In this document: piece after piece, positions 43,585 through 54,013 of the stretch | How the letters are laid out: the number at the start of each line of letters is the position of its first letter | How positions within the stretch are numbered: position 1 is the first letter of the stretch | Source of the DNA: Porodaedalea pini | Taxonomy: Eukaryota; Basidiomycota; Agaricomycetes; Hymenochaetales; Hymenochaetaceae | DNA length: 64,000 nucleotides | NCBI GenBank assembly: GCA_002794775.1 | Contig: NBAY01000015.1 | Span: 558,001 to 622,000 of the forward strand | Direction: 5' to 3' | Notes under the pieces: generated by a model | The model's input: only the letters and a program-made list of their open reading frames with translations | The model's database searches: none | What the model was told of the DNA's origin: nothing | Translations under genes and position numbers: made by a program

Positions 43585-44045
43585 TCTTTAAGTGACAGCT
43601 ACAGTTGCGCATTGACTTCACAGCACCGAGCAACGTGAAGAGTATAGCAAAAAGCCGTGCACAGCTCCTTCAAGGCCAGAGGCAAAATCGCGACGCGAGG
43701 GCTATACGTGAGGCTCAACCATAAAAGGCAATGAGTTGTCGCCGATCTGACTTTCTGTGGCAACGTCCTGCAGACGATGCAGTCGGACTAGAGATTCAAT
43801 GAGAACTCAGCAATGTCACATTCAAGAGTGCCTTTTTGCAGCTTTAATTCTCTCGAAAAGTTGTTCCCCCGTCCAAGCGTAAGCTCAACTATCCTTGCAA
43901 GATTGGCCGCAGTCAAATTGCTTGGTCGCCTTTGTGGCTGCAACACGGTGGCCCAGAAAACGAGAAAGTATAAGTATGCATGATGCAAGGTTGCTGCTTC
44001 TGCCTCTAGTCCACAATCTTATCTCTCCTTCACCACCTACTCTCG
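43585..44045. promoter_or_regulatory. 461-bp divergent upstream region
   Basis: Lies between two divergently transcribed genes and contains no open frame of interest. No specific factor site could be assigned. Confidence 0.5.
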
Positions 44046-44942
44046 ATGCGCAGCCCTACCAAAACCATCCACCCATCCACCCTTGCTCCTGCGGAAGTGC
44101 AGGAGTACCCTCCGCTTCCTGCCATACCGGAGACTCCAAGTCCCAAATGCTCTCTGCACCCCATCTTCCGCCTTTCCAGAGTCTTCGCTGTTCGGCGCAG
44201 ACGCGCGGCGCCACATAAACCAACCGCATCTGATAACCAAGCGCGCCAAACCACTGAGTTCGGAGCCACCACTCCTACCACTACGAGCTCGCAAACATCG
44301 GCGTCGAATATCGACGTCTCCAAAAGCGCGAAAACGCACGAGCAGTCGGTTCCTCCGATAGTCATCCCCTCTGTCCGCTGGACGGCAACCCCACAGACCT
44401 TCACGGTTCGCAGGGAGCCGGAGTTCACTGTGACATGCACGGTCGTACACCCTGTTGCGCGCTGCAGATTGGGGTGGCCCAACTTCCTCAAGTTCAACTT
44501 CCATATGCCTTGTTCCCGTTCCCGAAAGCAAAAACCCGTAAGCGGGAGGTCTCCCAAGAAGGCGAAGAGGAAGTCACGAGGCGGCGTCGCAGTCGAGCTA
44601 GACGTCTTCGACGATGCACCCAGCGTCAGCCAGCGCAAGCAGCAGACGCAGCAGGAGAAGCGCATCAAGGCCGCGCGACGCAACTCCGGCTGGGCCGGGG
44701 TCTTCTCCGACGATGCGCATCATGCAAGCTCCAGTGCCAACATTAGTGGAGACGAGGACAGGACCAGCTTTGCAATTGACCGCGCAAGCGACAGGCTCGT
44801 CGTCCCGGACGTCGACATTGGCGTCGCGTACTCCGTAAAGGAGGAGCTCGAGGAGGCGGTTCTCGTCTCGGGCTCCGCTGAAACTTCCGGGTTCTCCAGC
44901 TTTGGTGGAGATAGTGAGGAGTCGTGGTTAGACCTTGAATAA
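44046..44942 (+). CDS. hypothetical protein, single exon (298 aa)
   Basis: ATG is at 44046, TAA at 44940-44942, with no intron needed. Residues 1-100 are rich in Pro, Ser and Thr. Positions around 110-155 form a compact hydrophobic segment (Val-Arg-Trp...Phe-Thr-Val...Val-Thr-Cys). A strongly basic Lys/Arg stretch (about 160-185) resembles a nuclear localisation signal, and the C-terminus is acidic and Ser-rich, ending Trp-Leu-Asp-Leu-Glu. Possibly nuclear. No family recognised. Confidence 0.68.
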   Translation: MRSPTKTIHPSTLAPAEVQEYPPLPAIPETPSPKCSLHPIFRLSRVFAVRRRRAAPHKPTASDNQARQTTEFGATTPTTTSSQTSASNIDVSKSAKTHEQSVPPIVIPSVRWTATPQTFTVRREPEFTVTCTVVHPVARCRLGWPNFLKFNFHMPCSRSRKQKPVSGRSPKKAKRKSRGGVAVELDVFDDAPSVSQRKQQTQQEKRIKAARRNSGWAGVFSDDAHHASSSANISGDEDRTSFAIDRASDRLVVPDVDIGVAYSVKEELEEAVLVSGSAETSGFSSFGGDSEESWLDLE

Positions 44943-45173
44943 ACAAGATCAGAACAGCATAATATTTCTCGTGATCGTTAGCCTCTTGTCATTGCTTTAG
45001 TACTTTATCCTGTGTTGGATATTTATTGGACAGTTGATTCCCTCGAAGCTCCGGTGGGCTTCCTATGTACATCCACTAGAATATGATCGGATGAGTTACT
45101 ATACGGTGGAAATATCAGACAAAAAGATAGTACATACGTATACAATGTGACATAGAAACAGCTAAGACCAAGA

Positions 45174-46548
45174 TTATTGCTGCAAAAGCAAAACACCCAC
45201 TCCCGACCCTCCCAGATACAGCGTGATATGGGCCTGTGCGATGCGATCGACGAACTCGCTTTCCTTTGGGTCATTTTCGTAATTCGTAATTCCCATTTTT
45301 GCTCTCTAAATATCCAGTGGTCAGAGATAGGATAGAGAAGGTTGATAGAGATAGTGCTTGCCAAGGCGAACGATGTCCCATGATAGACTTGATTAAAGAA
45401 GTCTCTGAAGGAAGGATTTGTCTTGCCGATACCTGCAGCACCCATAAGACGGACGACGGCTTTCTTGACAAACTGTCTAGGGAGTTCACGATCAGTCGAA
45501 ATACGTAGCAGATTTTCAGACGTACAGTCTTGTTCTGAACCTCTCGATCAGAGGGACGCAAACCTCCGTCTCCTAGGTCCATTGCCACATCAAAAACTTC
45601 CCCTTCGGCTGCAGTACATGCTTTACCAGGTGGCAAGGGCGGGATCTTAAAAGATCCTTGACCGCTTCTTGCACCCGTAGAGTCTTTCTCTTTCTTCAGC
45701 CGCTTATTCAGACAGCCCTCGCCTCCCTCATCCTTGTCCTTGTCCTTCAGTTTCATGCTGGCAGTCCGTTTCATGCCCAACCCTATACGCGCGATGCCGG
45801 CGAAGCCCGCAGGTGGCTTGCGCGGCGTCGGGTCATCAGGACGCGGCGGACGAAGTTGCTGAGTCTTCTCCATTTCGGGTTGACCTGGAAGTGTAGGCTT
45901 GGATTGTGGGACGGGGACGATACGTGCGACGCACAGCTGCATGATGGAAGACGAGGGTGCGGGCGGCCAAAGACGACAATGTCGTTGTTCGGATTGGTGT
46001 TACTAGCGTCGCCGAGGCTGACTCGGATACCGGAGTCGGTGTGACCTTTAGAGGAGAGACGGGCGCGTCGCAAAGGGCATGCGCGAAGAGCTGGTGCGTA
46101 AGGATACAGCGTGGATGGACGTGGCTGCAGAAGACTTCAGTTCAGCTACCTACAATTCAATGCGATGGACGACTCACAGGCTGACCCGCTCGCTGAAATC
46201 GCAGTGTATATCCTGCATTTGCACGGTACCGGTAAAGCGTAAGCTCGGTCGGCCGCGCATGCTCTCGAGCGCGAGAGGCAAGGGTGTTTCGAGGAGTGTA
46301 CGTCCGGCATGTGGATCATCCGCGGGCAACTCAATGGTAAATGTCAAGCCATCCAGAAGCAAGTGCGAGTCTGGTAATGAGAGAGCGCCACGATAGAGAA
46401 GTCTAGGCTGAGTAGCGAAGTTGGTGCGTGTGGAGGACGCGCAGCCTGACACTGAGAGGCTTGAGCCTTGCGGTGGCGCCGAGACGCTGAGCTTGAGAGA
46501 AGGCGTGTGTAAGTTTGACGATGTTGACAATGTCGTTGTCGATGTCAT
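45174..46548 (-). CDS. conserved protein, possibly Sld7-like replication factor
   Basis: ATG is at 46548 (Met-Thr-Ser-Thr) and TAA at 45174-45176. The N-terminal block (46548-46180) includes Leu-Leu-Tyr-Arg-Gly, Leu-Asp-Gly-Leu-Thr-Phe and Leu-Glu-Ser-Met-Arg-Gly-Arg. Middle exons are Pro/Lys-rich. The C-terminal exons contain Gly-Ile-Gly-Lys-Thr-Asn-Pro, then Val-Tyr-His-Gly-Thr-Ser-Phe-Ala-Leu-Arg, and end Leu-Leu-Leu-Gln-Gln. Introns include about 45482-45528 (GTACGT...CCTAG) and 45306-45361, which uses a GC donor (GCAAGC...TTTAG). The two conserved ends remind me of the N- and C-terminal domains of Sld7, a Sld3 partner in replication initiation. That name is tentative. Exons between 45940 and 46180 are not fully resolved. 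Confidence 0.6.
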
Positions 46549-46708
46549 TGTCGTTGTCTCTCACAAGATGAGCATTAAGGTAATTCGATGTCGTGACTTT
46601 GGGAGAAATATGTGACGCGACGTGTCATAGCCACAAGTTCGGTAGCGTCTTCATATTATGATAAATTGTGATTGTTGATGGTATAAATAAAGACCAAAGA
46701 AGAGTGAG

Positions 46709-46790
46709 TCCCGCTTAGCTCAGTGGTAGAGCGCATCACTAGTATTTATAGGCTATGATGAGGTCAGTCGTTCAAGTCGGCTAGTGGGAA
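46709..46790 (+). tRNA. tRNA-Thr(AGT) with a 10-nt intron
   Basis: The acceptor stem TCCCGCT (46709-46715) pairs with AGTGGGA (46783-46789), and A at 46790 is the discriminator. The D arm GCTC...GAGC, anticodon stem CATCA/TGATG and T arm AGTCG-TTCAAGT-CGGCT all form. The anticodon loop CT-AGT-A is followed by a short intron (TTTATAGGCT) at the standard position after base 37. Anticodon AGT reads Thr codons. A T-run at about 46811-46816 would end Pol III transcription. Confidence 0.88.
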
Positions 46791-47132
46791 TAGTTCTGCA
46801 TTGTATGGTAGTTTTTCCCTCTTCCTTTCTTTTCTTTTTATCGTTCCTCATCTTTCCGTTGGACTTTTCGTATCCTTCAAGAGCTTGGTGATGTCCAGAC
46901 GTCTTTCAGTAGGATAGTTGCTTTACTTTTGAAGCCTTCACCTCGCTCATGTGCATCTCAGCCTGCAGAGTTTTAAACGTTCACGGACCTTCGTCATACT
47001 CCTAGATATGGGTTATCGAGAGAGAATGGCATGTACATAGAATATACAGGTAACAAAAAAGATCAATGCAAGAAGTGAACAATACAACAAAAGACAGCTA
47101 ATGTCTGGTGTATATTTGTTAATGTTGACAAC
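46791..47132. other. 342 bp without gene
   Basis: tRNA 3' flank and 3' region of the PfkB gene. Nothing recognised. Confidence 0.6.
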
Positions 47133-48783
47133 TCAGTCAAACCACTCAGCTCGTCTCATCTCAGCTGCAAGACCAAAATAATCTTTTCTCCTTGCCCGTC
47201 GACCTGCGAGTTCACTCGCAAATCTATGAAGTCATAGGTAAATAAATGCAGAGAGTTCTCTCTTAGAAATAGCCGAACCTTAGACAATCCTCCAGTTTCC
47301 ACTTCCCTCTGTCAACCTCAAGGTTTCCTGTCCTGTACTGTGCATACGACCCGGAAGAAGGTGTGTACGGCGCCCTGGAACAATTCGTTGGCCCAACGCA
47401 TACATCATGCCCGCAATGAACGCGTCCTGCGCCGCAGCCTCGTCGCGCGTGTCTCTCGTAGTTCTTCCCCTCACCTCCGACCTCCGTTCCCTGCGAGTCA
47501 TGGTCCGCGTCCATGTCCTCTGCGCGCACCTCCGGGATGTCGCTCATCCCAGACGAGCCAAGGCTGTCTTGGACGTTACTGCTCTGCGCAGCAGAGAAAG
47601 CGGTAAACGCGCTGCTGGAGGTACCGCTACCTGAGCGGTGGCCTGCCGCCCAGAACCCGCTCCCGCTGCGTACGCTGCCCAGTGCACCACCACCTCCGTC
47701 GGAGATGACTGCTCCGCTGGTGGTGTCGCTGATGGTGCTCAACGGACGCATTGAACGCGGCTCATCGTCGACCCAGCCGCTCGACTGAAGGTATTCACGG
47801 GTTGGAACGCTGAGAAGTGCGGCACCTGCGGCGCCCCAATAGGCGACAAGCAGAGCGTGTGCGGGTACACGACCGGACGACGCGAGAGCGAGGAGAAAGG
47901 GGCGTGGAGTGGAGTATGCAGCATTCTGCGAGAGTGCATATTGTTTCCTGAACCACTATAAGTATCATACCCATGATGCAATTAATCCTAGCACTCACGA
48001 AAAGAATATCACGTCTGCATGGGGAATAAGCTACATCAGAGAGTCAGACAGCGAGAGCACAGGTTAAAGCCGGACATACGGCTTCGACTCCTTGCCTCGT
48101 CTTGCAGGCATCCAGGCTGAATACGCATTGACTCCTCCACTTCCTCTCCCTCGCAAATCCATCGATCCCGACGATATTTGACAACGTAGTCTTCACCGAG
48201 CGCCCCTCGAAGTGTAACCAGTCAAACGGCGCTAAATTTTGAGCATGACCTGCAGACGTAGGCGATGGCGCAGGCGTATTCGGAAGGTCGTAGTTCTCGG
48301 GGACGAGCAGAGGTCCGAGTAGGCTGACAAACTCCTCGTGGGTGATGTCTGGCAGCGGATTGTGGTTAATGACCGTTCGTGAATTCGCATCCTCTGTCCA
48401 GAGCATATGGTAAGAAACAACCTTGCTAGCTATCAAAGAATAAACACACTCACCAGCCTCGATGATCCATGCACTCGGGACGCTCGCGCCCTCCCAGATT
48501 TTACAGTACCGCGTATTGACGCCTTCGCGTTGCAAGTCGCGCGCGAGCATTGCACCTTCGCTGTTCCCGCAAGAGGCGCAACGAGCAGCGCGTCGACACC
48601 GGAGAACTGTCCGAGGACGGCAAGCACGTTTGCTACGCTCCCGCCGCGGGTGCGTGCTACACTGCGCGCGCGTGCGATCATGCCTTCACCGGGAAACGTT
48701 GGAACAGTGAGGACATGTGTGAGGAAGACCGTGCCCGAAGCGACGACCCGTAGCGGTCGCAGGCGGGTGCCCGGTTTTGACAT
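47133..48783 (-). CDS. PfkB-family carbohydrate kinase (ketohexokinase-like)
   Basis: ATG is at 48783 (Met-Ser-Lys-Pro-Gly) and TGA at 47133-47135. The N-terminal exon has Arg-Gly-Gly-Ser-Val-Ala-Asn, a PfkB signature 1-type Gly-Gly site. The next exon (48550 to about 48080) carries Arg-Thr-Val-Ile-Asn-His-Asn and Trp-Leu-His-Phe-Glu-Gly-Arg, as in ketohexokinase-like proteins that phosphorylate sugars with ATP. Further exons hold Ala-Leu-Leu-Val-Ala-Tyr-Trp-Gly and, near 47400, Ala-Gln-Asp-Ala-Phe-Ile-Ala-Gly with the catalytic Asp. The last intron (about 47209-47263, GTTCGG...TCATAG) joins to an Arg-rich C-terminus. Near 47370 one base seems missing relative to the expected frame, and the frame before the catalytic Asp also needs an unusual splice; the gene may be damaged there. 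Confidence 0.75.
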
Positions 48784-48945
48784 TGACAGACTTATGAGAA
48801 TGAAATTGGCGACTTGAAGATAACCTAAGTCGACTTCAGCTCGGTGCCGACGCGCCTGTCTCGTGTCACGCACGTGCACTTAAGTCGCACTTCTTGCAAC
48901 TTTCAGGCTTTGAGTTTTAAAGCTAGAGTTTTACATTACGCCTTG

Positions 48946-50554
48946 CTAAGGTGCACTTTCTCTTAGGTCCCTTACGCTCAAACTATCAACGATCTTTTCT
49001 AGCCCTCTGTTCCGGCCCAATCGCAAAATCTCTTCCCGGATCTGCGCCTCCAGCGATTCCAGGACACGAAGTGTGTAATCAAACGACTTCGTGTGCAACT
49101 TGAGATAGTCAATCGTATACCGTTTGAGTGTTGGAGTTGTAGGCCGTTTTTGCAAGACGTCTGACAGTTTCAGTTTATGTTAGCGAAGAAAAGCGGAAGG
49201 AGATTGAGGACTTACTCAGAACCTGGCGGTTCGACGTGTCCGCTCGTACGCCATGGACGATGGGAAAGAGAATTTTCCCTCAGTCAGGTCTTCCGCGAAG
49301 CCCTTATTGGTTTCGTACTAGACAAGAGACATGAACGAGTGAGATCTTCAGGACGGTCGTGCAAAACCTTAATACCTCTTTGCTTTGCAGGTTGAAGTAA
49401 TCATCGCGGATTTGAAAGAAGATACCGATGAGGTTGACTAGAGGCACGCAGTTGCTAGCGTCAATTTGAAACCATCAGGAAAGCTTCATACGCAAGATGA
49501 GGGAAACACGCTACGCACATGTTGCGGTTCGCAGTTGCGCAGGTCATCATGAGCTTGATTGCTATACGGAATAGGCCTCCGGTCTCTGTAAGATGTTGCT
49601 ATTGGTTCAAATTCTCCGAAATAAGACAGATGAATCGGTGAACGCGATGGACAGAACGCCGGATTGTAAACCGCAAAATAAGCGAACAGGACTACAAATG
49701 CACAACCGATGTCGACTCCATGCCGTTTTCATGCGTTTTCATGTGGAAAATGAAAAGAACGGGATTATGGGCACTCAACTATCATTTACCATGCCAATGT
49801 AATCCTCTTCAGTTGGACAGTGCAAAGAGTCTCTCCAAAGGAGCTCAAGACCCTGGCCTCGATGCAGATTTAGAAGCTCCTCTATAGCAACAATCGTCTT
49901 TAACAGTGTGATGGAAAGCAGGGAAACAACCTTTACCTGTCACGATCTTGTCAATCTCCGAAGTCTCGGAGTCTCGGAGTCGGAAAAGCTCCTGGTATGC
50001 TTGGAAGTAGACATAGTTGGCACAGTTAATAGTCTGCGGGACACCATATATCTTGTGCGCAACTGCAGACACCTTTCAACACACAAGCCGACAAAGAGTG
50101 AAAATGACTCGCCTGGGACACCGCGCCGAAGCTGCGAATCATCTTCGATGTCGTCAACGCTGTTTTGCCGTGTTAGAGATAATCGGCCGTCGCAGTGAAA
50201 CACGCAGGAATCATTCACAGTAGACTCGCCGAATGAAGCATGCTGACAACCTTGGTAATCGTCGCAAGCTTCTCTACAGGCACCTGTAGCCATGCATTAA
50301 ATGCCTCGATCATCCGCCCGCGAATCTCTTTGCCTGGTTGAGACGTGATATACGTGAAGGGCTCAGTAAGCGCCTATGCCAACAGAACACGAGCAGGCAG
50401 AAATGAGACAAGGTTTCAGACACGAATACCAAAATTATGGACTCACTTGCTCGTTTCCAGCCGTCCATTTTGACGATTGTCCGAGCTTCTGTAGCATATC
50501 ATCATATTGCGCCACGCTTGTACTCTTCGACGAGCTTGAGGACTCGGCTGCCAT
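48946..50554 (-). CDS. geranylgeranyl diphosphate synthase
   Basis: ATG is at 50554 and TAG at 48946-48948. The enzyme condenses isopentenyl diphosphate with farnesyl diphosphate to give C20 GGPP for protein prenylation and diterpenes. Visible: Pro-Gly-Lys-Glu-Ile-Arg near the start, Met-Leu-His, the first Asp-rich motif Asp-Asp-Ile-Glu-Asp-Asp followed by [20 protein letters not shown], the second Asp-rich region Arg-Asp-Asp-Tyr-Phe-Asn (about 49400), and [13 protein letters not shown]. There are seven or more short introns; the one at 50063-50112 has a GC donor (GCGAGT). Two residues usually found just before the first Asp-rich motif appear to be missing. The start is 288 bp from that of the divergent FAD monooxygenase. 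Confidence 0.9.
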
Positions 50555-50841
50555 CTCTGAGCTCACAAAATCGCAGATAGAATACGCAGGTTCGACTCAA
50601 AGCATAATAGAGATCAATAGCAATAGTTCCAAGGGTAAGATTCAAAGACGCGATAAACTAAACGCGTGGTTTGTACACAGCTGTGAGTATAGTATAAAGT
50701 AAGAGGCTTGACTCGAACTCACAGTCGAAGTCATCATGTGATTGTGAGCTTTTTGCTAACATGACTCGGAGCTGCCGTATCTCCGCTTGATGTTGTCTCT
50801 TGCTTCAGTACTACTACTAGTGCCAGCAGTCTCTTGACAAG
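50555..50841. promoter_or_regulatory. 287-bp divergent promoter region (GGPP synthase / FAD monooxygenase)
   Basis: The two genes are transcribed away from each other across this short spacer. This allows shared control (inference). No specific factor site could be assigned. Confidence 0.55.
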
Positions 50842-53078
50842 ATGAAAGCTCAAGTTCTTATCGTGCGGCGTCTTTGCTTTTCGCGTGCTGCATTTTGCTG
50901 ATGAAAACTAACCGTACCCATAGGTTGGCGCCGGACCCACAGGACTCATCCTCGCAATCGCGCTCCTGAAAAGTGGCATCTCCGTGCGCATCATAAACAA
51001 AGAAACATCTCACCATGTCTCTTCGAGAGGTGCTGGTGTCCAGGCAAGTAATCCCCATTTATAAGCCTAAAAACCGTCAATAACACACTCTGTAAAGCCT
51101 CGCATCCAAGAGATCGAGCATTTCCTCGGAACGCTCTCAGACCTCCAGGCATTAAGCATCCCGCATCCCGTTGTTAGGTTCTACGATCCTGCCAACCCGC
51201 GACTGCTCGTGAAGTCAGCATCGATGCTCGAGCCCATCCAGGAGACCCCCAACTTCCCGATGGTCAGGATGAGTCATAGTTACACACGTTCGGCTAGAAT
51301 TTGACATGTTTTCATAGACTAAGGTCCTCCTGATAGGCCAGTACCTTCACGAACACATCTTACGCACGCATGTCGAGGCACTCGGCGGGACTGTCGAACT
51401 CGGTACTGAGTTCGTCAGCCTCGAGCAAACCGCGGACGGCGTTACAGTTAAGCTGTGTAAAACCATTGACGGGGAGCGGGCTGAGGAGAGTGCGGAGTTC
51501 GCGTATGTCGTAGGAGCGGATGGTGCTAATAGTGCGTGTGTCTTCTGATTTTCACATACACAGTTGCTGATGCTTCTATAAATAGGCACTGTTCGCCATG
51601 CGCTTGGACTTAACTTTATTGGTGAGACGAACGAGACACTTAAGATGGCACATGGCGATATCGACCTCGAAGGCCTTGAAGAAGTGGTAAGCTCTACTAT
51701 CTCGTCTGCACATATTGATGCTCATGGTCTTTAACTAGGGCATGCACATATGGGGCGACCTCTCTGACATCCGGTGCGTATCTCGCGACCGCTCCCTTCC
51801 CGCTCAAATTCAACTTAACCCTCTCCCATACAGTGTGAGCCTCCGAACGACGAGTGAACCGGGCAGGTACCAGTACACTATCGGCGGTGCCAACTTCCAC
51901 ACGATTGCCGTCGCGTACCTCGAGGCGGACATGCAGGGCTTGCAGGAGATCCTGAATAAGTACACGGGTAGGGATGATCTGAGGATTAAGAAGATCCATG
52001 TGAAGGCGGAGTGGAAGTGAGTGCGATTCAATTCAGTTGGTGTACAGGACATGAGGGGACTAATGGGCTTTTGATGATGGAAAGGTTGAACGTGAGGATG
52101 GTCGATCGATTCCAGATGGGCAGGGTCTTCATTGCGGGAGGTATGCCTTGTTGCTTACCTTCGTTTTGGTTTCTTTACTGACAAGCTCTTATTCAGATGC
52201 AGCACACGCTCATCCACCGACAGGCGGGCAAGGAATGACATCAGGGATCCAAGACGCCGTGCGTTCACCTTCGTCTGAATTTTTCTTCGTCTAACTCTCC
52301 ATCCGCCCAGTTCAACCTCGCCTGGAAACTCTCTCTCATCCTCAAATCGCACGCATCCCCTCGGCTCCTCGATTCCTACGAATCCGAGCGGCGTCCGGTC
52401 ATCGAAGCGATGCTCCTCAAGGCCAATAACGTTTACACAAAAGTTCGTACAGAAAAGGAGAGTGGGATGTACCGAGAGAGCAAGTTGACCCAGCTTTATC
52501 TTAATTATCGATGGAGCAATATCGTTTTTGATGAGCGTTTCTCGCGCGAGAATAGGGTCAACCGTGGAAAGGAGGATGCATATGGAGCCCCGGGACAAAA
52601 GGTAAGAGCAGGTGACCGTGCACCGGACGCTTGCATGCTCCTTGTGCTCATCAGAACCAGAAGTGCCGCATCCCAAAAAATAGGTAAGTTCAGCGCCGAA
52701 GCAAGGAACCGCGCCTCACCGCGCCTCTTCGACCTATTCGACCCAACCGTGCACACCGTCCTCGTCTTCATTCGCTCTTCTTCCGATCTGGCCTTCTTGA
52801 AGGAAGCAATGAATGCCGTGCAGGCGATCCCCGCTGGCTTGGACCTGGTGCACACCCTGGTCATCGTACCCGCTGGTACTTCCGATTCTCTCCTGGTTGA
52901 AGGCCTGGGAGGCGACCTCGTGATTGAGGACCGGGCTGGATATGCAGTCCGAGGATATGGCTTGGATGCCGATGATAATGCTGTTGTGATCGTTCGACCT
53001 GATATGATGATTGGAGCTGTTTTGAAGAAGCCTGCTGGAATCGAGGAGTACTTCGCAACGGTGTTGGGGTTGAACTAA
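50842..53078 (+). CDS. FAD-dependent monooxygenase (phenol hydroxylase-like)
   Basis: ATG is at 50842 and TAA at 53076-53078. The N-terminal Rossmann motif Val-Gly-Ala-Gly-Pro-Thr-Gly-Leu (split by an intron ending at about 50924) binds FAD ADP. Arg-Gly-Ala-Gly-Val-Gln-Pro-Arg follows, then Val-Val-Gly-Ala-Asp-Gly-Ala (about 51514), and the GD motif Ile-Ala-Gly-Asp-Ala-Ala-His-Ala-His (split at about 52140) with Gly-Gln-Gly-Met-Thr-Ser-Gly-Ile-Gln-Asp-Ala. A thioredoxin-like C-terminal domain (about 52610-53060) is typical of phenol 2-monooxygenase-type flavoproteins, which hydroxylate aromatics with NAD(P)H and O2. There are about nine short introns; 51054-51097 has a GC donor (GCAAGT). Length is close to the family's 550-600 residues. 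The natural substrate is unknown. Confidence 0.88.
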
Positions 53079-53489
53079 TGTACGGATTCCGGCGATACAT
53101 GGGCCGGGGATCTAGATATAGAACAATGTCAGAATAGTTAAATTGATAAGAAATATAGTCTGCTGTTTCTGGTACTTCGTGTCGGCTTCGCCTTAGTCGA
53201 CGGGCGCTCTCATTGAGTCTCAGTAAGAAAAGAAAAGGAATAAAAACCTTACTGCGCTCATAATGGTGATAAGCTTGTTTCCAAGCCGCTTACTTCAGCA
53301 GTCTCAAACTATGCGGACAGACCCGTGGCCATTACCTACTAAGGCTGTGCTTTCCAATGAAGCCATCATCCTGACTTGTACCCTCTAAACCTCTCTAAAC
53401 CGGAATACAGGTCTGAACCGGATCTCATGCTATCTACTTTCTGCTCCACTAGTACTATGCCTTCATCGATGGGACATAATCTACCATAT
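53079..53489. other. 411 bp without gene
   Basis: 3' flank of the monooxygenase and unassigned sequence. Nothing recognised. Confidence 0.6.
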
Positions 53490-53800
53490 TCGGCTATGCT
53501 TATTGACTTTACTTTTGGCACCGCAGTCGGCATTTCTCTGCCTTTACACAGGTCTAAACCAGTGCTGTGAATCTGAAATAGCCCGCTCATTAAGTACCAG
53601 GCCTCTGTACACTTCTGCGTAAAAACTGTGCATCACTTGATAGTAACAAAGGCATTCCCTAGGATCATTCTGCTGCCAAAGCCGAAACTCCCGCCTCATG
53701 AGCTTTACGCTGCCAAGCTGCCTTGCCCAATCTTGGATATGCTTTGTTCGAGCCAAATCCCAACATTGCTACGATTGGATTCGTGTTGGTGATGTTGGAT
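53490..53800 (+). repeat. partial upstream duplicate of the 54-kb gene 5' region
   Basis: This segment aligns with 53820-54145, including the promoter-proximal part and the first about 40 codons (Leu-Pro-Pro/Leu-His-Glu-Leu-Tyr-Ala-Ala-Lys-Leu and Tyr-Ala-Leu-Phe-Glu-Pro). The frame here is interrupted and no ATG matches, so it is a truncated tandem duplicate. Confidence 0.75.
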
Positions 53801-54013
53801 GCATGTTGGCTGCACTGCTTGACTTTAATGTTGGCACCGCGGTCAGTACTTCCAGTCTTACACAGGTCTAAACCGGTGCTGTATATCTGATATTGTCCAT
53901 TCTATCAAGCATTAATTTCCTGTCTTCGCGAAAATTGTGCACCACTTGATAGCAATAAAGACGGCCCAGGGGGTGCATGATTACTCTCCCCAACCTACGA
54001 CTACTCTGCAAAT

